Shown here: in pieces, positions 59,272 through 64,000 of the stretch
Numbering within the stretch: the stretch's first letter is position 1
How the letters are laid out: the number at the start of each line of letters is the position of its first letter
DNA from: Sordaria brevicollis
Taxonomy: Eukaryota; Ascomycota; Sordariomycetes; Sordariales; Sordariaceae
Direction: 5' to 3'
Assembly (NCBI GenBank): GCA_033439795.1
Contig: JAUTDP010000017.1
Location: forward strand, 248,001-312,000
Length of the DNA stretch: 64,000 bases
The notes under the pieces: generated by a model
Told to the model about the DNA's origin: nothing
Seen by the model: only the letters and a program-made list of their open reading frames with translations
The model's database searches: none
Position numbers and translations under genes: made by a program

Positions 59272-61882
59272 GGGGGTTGGGGGGGGGACATATACTACGC
59301 TTCAGAGTTGAATCAGGGAAACAAAACATGCTAATCGCCCACATCGGCTTCTAGCAACTGGCGAGCTTCGTGCGGACCCACGAAAAGGCCCTCGCCAACG
59401 CGCTACAGTTTAGGAGACAAAACACTCCTCGCCATGCCTCTTCACAGAGCGTTTCAGTGCTCTCCACCTCGGCCCCAACAGCCTCGTCTCTTCCAGAACG
59501 ACCTTCCACGTCTTCGTCGCCTTCGAGCGGATTAGCTGCAGCTCTATCCCTAGGATCCTTGAACTTCACATCCCACAATGTCAAGTCGGCGAAACTGGCT
59601 CTCACCGCGCACCACCTGTTCTATCTACTCTCCCGATTCGAAGAGCTGGCTATTCCTGTCGGTCCCATGAAAGTTCGCTTGGAGAACCTACACGACAACC
59701 GAAACTCGGGAAACTATGTATCCTTCCTCAGCCAAACGCAACGCTCCAAGAGCCGTGGCTCTGATGTCGGATCAATCCACTCTGTGTCGAGCATTAGGAG
59801 TGTCATGTCGGGCATGTCTGCTCTGTGGTCGAGCTTTGGAATCGGCTCGAGCATATCTGCCGCTCGTTCTGAGAAGCAAAAGGCCGCCATCCAGGCTGAC
59901 CTCAAGTACTTGTACTCTGCCTTCACCAAGATTCCTTGCCTGCGACTGGCCCCCGACTTCCGCGCCCGCCTGATCAAGGGATATGAAGAATTCCCTTTCG
60001 ACTCGGCCGTTCCTCTCTATGTCTTCAAGAACGTCCAGGCCTTGGAAGTGAGCGACACCGACTTCCGGCAATTTTTCGGCTGGGACCGGCTTGCTGAGCA
60101 ACTTCGCTCCCTCACGCTCAAGCGCGCCAGTATCGAGGACCCAGCAGATGTTCTGATTGATATTGTGCTCGATGACATGGATAAGAGGCGTCGTCGCTCG
60201 TCAAAGGCGCAGTCCTCCCCAACCGGACCTTGGGCCGCACCCAGTCCGCGAAGAAGCCCCACGATACCGCAGGCGGCGCAAAAAGCGCACTCCCCACCTA
60301 GTTCTCCTGATGCCAGGACTTCCAACACCGAGATACCCGTCGGTTCTCTAAACAGCGAATCTGGGCCTGATCAATTAGGGGCGGCTTTACATAACCACAG
60401 GCGGCCGTCCGTCGTCAGGGTGGACAGCGATGAGTCAAGGACACCGGCAAAGGATGGGCGACCACGGAGTCACTCTCCGCGCCGGCCTACCAGCTCTAGG
60501 AACGGCTCAAGCAATGTCCGGGGAAACCACAAGATTCGACGGTCTGGATCCGGAAGCTCCCACTCGAGCCTCTCAGATTCCTGGTATAACTCTCGTGGCA
60601 GCTCCTCCAACCTGCTCGCTATGGGAACTCTCCCTCCCTCCAAGTGGCGTTTCCTCAAGCATTTGAGCCTTGCGGACAACTCCCTTACCTCAATCCCGGC
60701 TGCCAGTCTGGCGCCGCTTGCCAATACTCTTCACTCCCTCGATCTGTCAGCGAACCTGTTCACTCAGATTCCCGACAGCCTTGCAACCCTGACAGCTCTT
60801 CGTGCCTTGAACCTGGCACATTGCATGATCGACTCGCTCCATTCGCTTATCCGGTGTCCTCTTCCCGCTATCACGGCCCTCAACCTCCGCGCCAATCGCT
60901 TGACGTCGATTGTGGGCATCGAAAAGCTCTACCCCTTGGAGAGATTGGACTTGAGGGATAATCAGATCGCCGATCCCATGGAGTTGGCTCGCCTGACTGG
61001 CATTCCCGAACTTCGCGAAATCTACGTGGAGGGCAATCCTTTTACGCGCACCCACCGCGATCACCGCATCACCATCTTTAACCTATTCCGTCAAACACCA
61101 GGATACACTGAAGATATCACTATTGACGGCTCAGGGCCCAGCTACTCAGAGAGGCGGTATCTCATCGAACGGGCGGCGGAGCCACCGGCTGTACCTGTCG
61201 TTAAGCCGCCACCCCAGGAGTTGCCCGCTGTGGAAGTAAGCAAGCCTACATTTGTTCACGAACCGCCTCCAAGAGAGCCGGCTGTCCTTAGGAAGGAGAG
61301 GCCCATGCCCAAGAGCACATCAAGCGAGCTCAACACTGCCTCCACGCGCCGCCGGAAAGCACCCAAACGCCGCATTGTGGATCTCGCTACTAATGAGACA
61401 CCGGCTCCTGTGACTCTCGTCGATGATCGACACAGATCTGGCGACAGAGCGGCTTCGGGTCATAACGAACATTATCGTATTTCACAGCCAGCTGAGATGC
61501 ATGCTCCTCAGGAGACCCTCGCGGCTAGCCCTTTGCCCGAAGCTCGAGCGCCTGCCGACATTCCCAGGATCGAATCCACCGTCATCCCCAGCATACCTCC
61601 GCTTTACCCCCCCACAAGGGCTCTTCCGAGTCTCAGCCGTGGAAGGACAGTGGCAACTGGGATGTAGACGGCGAGCTGTACCGTCGAAAGATCGAGTCAC
61701 TTCGCGACCAAGTGGGAAGCCGCTACCTGAGTGCACTCAATGAGGAAGGATGGGATCATACTTCACTTCCGCAAACCTACCGCGAAGGCAGCTTTGGTTC
61801 CCCCTCTCCCTTACTCGCGGACCCGACAGCTCCTAGAGCCGCATCCGTACAGGCGATCCACAGCGGTCGGACACTTGGATGA
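59192..61882 (+). CDS. Leucine-rich-repeat protein, C-terminus displaced by a one-base frameshift
   Basis: Exon 1 is 59192-59224 (MDSEDGEFFIK), intron 1 59225-59354, and exon 2 starts at 59355 (QLASFVRTHEKALANAL), text typical of this fungal family. The frame reaches a stop at 61,667, but the next frame carries on convincingly to 61,882 (WDVDGELYRRKIESL, SRYLSALNEEGWD). The shift lies at C7, 61,607-61,613; eight C would join the two into 853 residues. Features: conserved N-terminal region (11-300), Ser/Pro-rich linker (300-440), and five or so leucine-rich repeats (440-570; KHLSLADNSLTSIP, LHSLDLSANLFTQIP, LERLDLRDNQI) ending in an LRR cap (EIYVEGNPFT). A disordered basic tail follows (RRRKAPKRR). 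Probably a scaffold; it resembles STK11IP/nischarin-type LRR proteins in layout. Function unknown. Confidence 0.87.
59234..59270. repeat. T37 tract inside LRR intron 1
   Basis: Thirty-seven T followed at once by G6-TT-G9, just after the GTATGA donor. A run this long in an intron is unusual and its length is uncertain in any assembly. Confidence 0.9.
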
Positions 61883-62741
61883 ACTTTTTGCTCCCATATT
61901 CCCCAGGCTTTTAAAAAAAGCAATGTTTTGTTCGGCTTCTGGAGCGTTGTGTAATTGTAAGCTGTTCGCTGGACGATGCTGCGATAACCTACCCGCTACC
62001 TTTACGCATTTTTCCCTCCCCCAAACCCTTGAAAGCAACTTTGTGTAGGACTGAAATGGTTTTGCATTTACAACGAAAAAGAAAGAGAAGAGATATCGTA
62101 TAAGCATAGCGTATCGGCGTTTTGGAACGGAAGGGCGTTGAAGGAAAGGAGGGGGAAGAAACATTATTCTATTGCATAGCCCAAAACCCGCCACAACCTA
62201 TCTGCAAATCTTCCTATGTGCTCTTTTAGTCATGCGCATCTGGCTGGACTTTGATCACAACATTGTTGGGTTTTTGTCGTTTGGTGGTGGTGGAAGTTTG
62301 GTGCTTCTACAACATCCATTGGCATTAGCATTGATATCCCACATGTGGCCATGTATCCGGATACACCTGGACACAGGATTTGGCCACTATTTTTCTTCGT
62401 ATGGACGAGTTTCGGTTACAGTTGGTGGTGGTGGCGGCGGCATTCGAGTTTGAGAAGAGTATAGAGAATGATGGGAGGCATTGCGAGTCCTTTTTACACA
62501 CAAGTCTCAATGATGAGACATGACGACTACGATGATGATGGACGGGCGGCTGTTTGGTGGTTGATTGTCTTTATCATTAGGTATACTACGCGAGAGAGAG
62601 GTGGTTGGATGGTCAATGATGACGAAACGGATGATTGGCGTTATTTCCGATGGGCATATTTGAGTTGGAAGTTCAAAAGTCAGAGTACAGCAGCAAGAAG
62701 CGAGAAATTATGCATATCCATCTGCTTTTCCTGTTTCTTTT

Positions 62742-62743
<2 letters not shown>

Positions 62744-62789
<46 letters not shown>
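62744..62789. repeat. T46 tract
   Basis: Forty-six T on the plus strand, preceded by TTTCTTTTTC. Could be the decayed A-tail of a retrotransposed copy on the minus strand, but no body is visible. Confidence 0.9.
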
Positions 62790-62790
<1 letters not shown>

Positions 62791-63504
62791 ATATCTCATG
62801 TCTATGTCTATGTCTTTGCTATCTTCCGTTGGTGGTCTGTTATGATGTTCGTTGCTTCAATTGCATTTCCAACATGTCCATTCTTCAATGTTACATCCTC
62901 ATACATGCATGCAATTGTTCTTAGCTGATGGAGGATGAATTTGCATTTAAACCATAGGGCATCTTGATATATCCACCCCAGATACCATCATAAATTGTCG
63001 TCAGTTTTGTTAGCTAGCTACAAATATCATCACCAATTTGTCCATTCAGTTCTGTTTCGCGAACGTTGGTTTCTCATGCATTGCCTCTGACTCGCGTGGT
63101 AACGGACCTCGACAACCATGGTAGTTGCTTTTACCGTCTATCAAAAACATACAGTACCGGTAATCATTAATCAAGGTCACTACTGCTCATGCACACGGGC
63201 CTTCCTATGCTTACAGTATAGAGCCGAGAGCACGGAAACTTGAGAGGCAAAACTCTTCTGACAATCTGGATGTTATACGCGCTCCTGTCCGAAATTGTCT
63301 TACGATAGAGAAAGATGAAGTAAAAGTGAAAGACCGATCTGTATATTCCATGGATCAGCATCTACCGTATAATTGGCCTGATCACTCAAGGTTTGTTTTG
63401 TAGCTGACCCTGCTGCCAAACTGTTTAAGATAACAATTCTTGCAAGAAGTACAACATGTGTTAGACAAGGTTTCTGCCGCAAAAAAAAAGTAAACGGTGA
63501 TACT

Positions 63505-63540
63505 TACGTACCTACCTACGTACCTACCTACGTACCTACT
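63505..63540. repeat. 12-bp tandem repeat (TACGTACCTACC)3
   Basis: Three head-to-tail units, the last ending CTACT; related CTACCTACTTAGG words follow to 63,591. Confidence 0.9.
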
Positions 63541-63781
63541 TAAGAAGTAGTTAAGTACTTACCTGCTACCTACTAGGTGGCTACCTACTTAGGTTCAACC
63601 TTTAAAGGTTACAAATCACAGAACACCACCAGCTGTGGGATAGGACAGCGTAGGCGGTAAGAGAGAAGTGAATGAAGCATGCCCCTCTCGAGCTGGAACC
63701 TGGCCTCCAACCGAGAAGCAAAAGCGTTTGAATCTTCCTTTGGGCATTCGGGGGGACTATCGGACAACTCCTTTTTCGCGC

Positions 63782-63783
<2 letters not shown>

Positions 63784-63816
<33 letters not shown>
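63784..63816. repeat. (GT)n microsatellite
   Basis: Thirty-three bases of GT repeat. Confidence 0.95.
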
Positions 63817-63819
<3 letters not shown>

Positions 63820-64000
63820 TTGATTTGGAGGCTGCTCTTTAACTGTCGTTGCTGGTTATACACAAACACCTTTCAGAAATACAGAATTGATTTTGGATTG
63901 GGTGTAGGCCAGTCAGTCGGCCAGTCAGTGGCAGCGGTTAGGTAGACTAATACTGGTAGAGGCCGAACTCTGTTGCGAGAAAATAGTACGAGGGAAACAG

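Larger units (their letters stand above)
61883..64000. other. 3' flank of the LRR gene, no further gene recognised
   Basis: 2.1 kb to the window end with several simple repeats and no family-like frame on either strand. Confidence 0.5.

Noticed and set aside
62744..62789. Processed pseudogene marked by the T46 tract
   Set aside because: No retrotransposed body or target duplication is visible next to the tract.
1..64000. Dispersed 5S rRNA genes, as known in Neurospora
   Set aside because: I looked for the conserved 5S internal promoter and 3' region on both strands and did not see them.

Overview
The window is nuclear DNA of a filamentous ascomycete, most likely a Neurospora-like Sordariomycete. 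Coding genes carry short introns (50-130 bp, one of 428 bp) with GTANGT-type donors and CTAAC-like branch points. Most of the window has balanced base composition. One block of about 22 kb is extremely AT-rich, nearly free of CpA/TpG and full of TpA, which is the mark of repeat-induced point mutation (RIP). Species assignment is inference.

Left arm (1-32,394): a mitochondrial beta-ketoacyl-ACP synthase (cut by the window edge, minus strand) is divergent from an OPT-family oligopeptide transporter. An intradiol ring-cleavage dioxygenase converges with a six-exon Zn2Cys6 transcription factor. After a 4.8 kb gene-less stretch come a CoA-transferase family III (CaiB/BaiF) protein, an intron-containing elongator tRNA-Met(CAU) beside a small MITE-like inverted repeat, a two-membrane-segment mitochondrial protein, and the E3-binding protein X of the pyruvate dehydrogenase complex. 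About 8.9 kb without a recognisable gene follows. Three genes point to mitochondria (fatty acid/lipoate precursor synthesis, the small membrane protein, the PDH subunit), but they are not obviously co-regulated.

AT-rich block (32,403-54,246): composition changes abruptly at both edges, and both edges carry the same 8-mer TGTACAGG in direct orientation. About 130 bp inside the left edge and 85 bp inside the right edge there is a related ~45-bp sequence in inverted orientation. The simplest reading is one insertion of about 21.8 kb, a giant TIR-type DNA element later destroyed by RIP. Nested in it is a 7.36 kb Ty3/Gypsy retrotransposon on the minus strand (two 298-bp LTRs, CCHC knuckle, reverse transcriptase, integrase, all RIP-damaged). 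The remaining ~14.5 kb carries at least three long RIP-broken plus-strand reading frames that I cannot assign to a family. One spans about 1,200 codons; another ends in a 20-codon repeat present six times.

Right arm (54,255-64,000): a 4.9 kb gene-less, simple-repeat-rich stretch leads to a leucine-rich-repeat protein gene. Its first intron holds a 37-T tract, and its last ~90 codons are out of frame by one base at a run of seven C. The rest is 3' flank and microsatellites.
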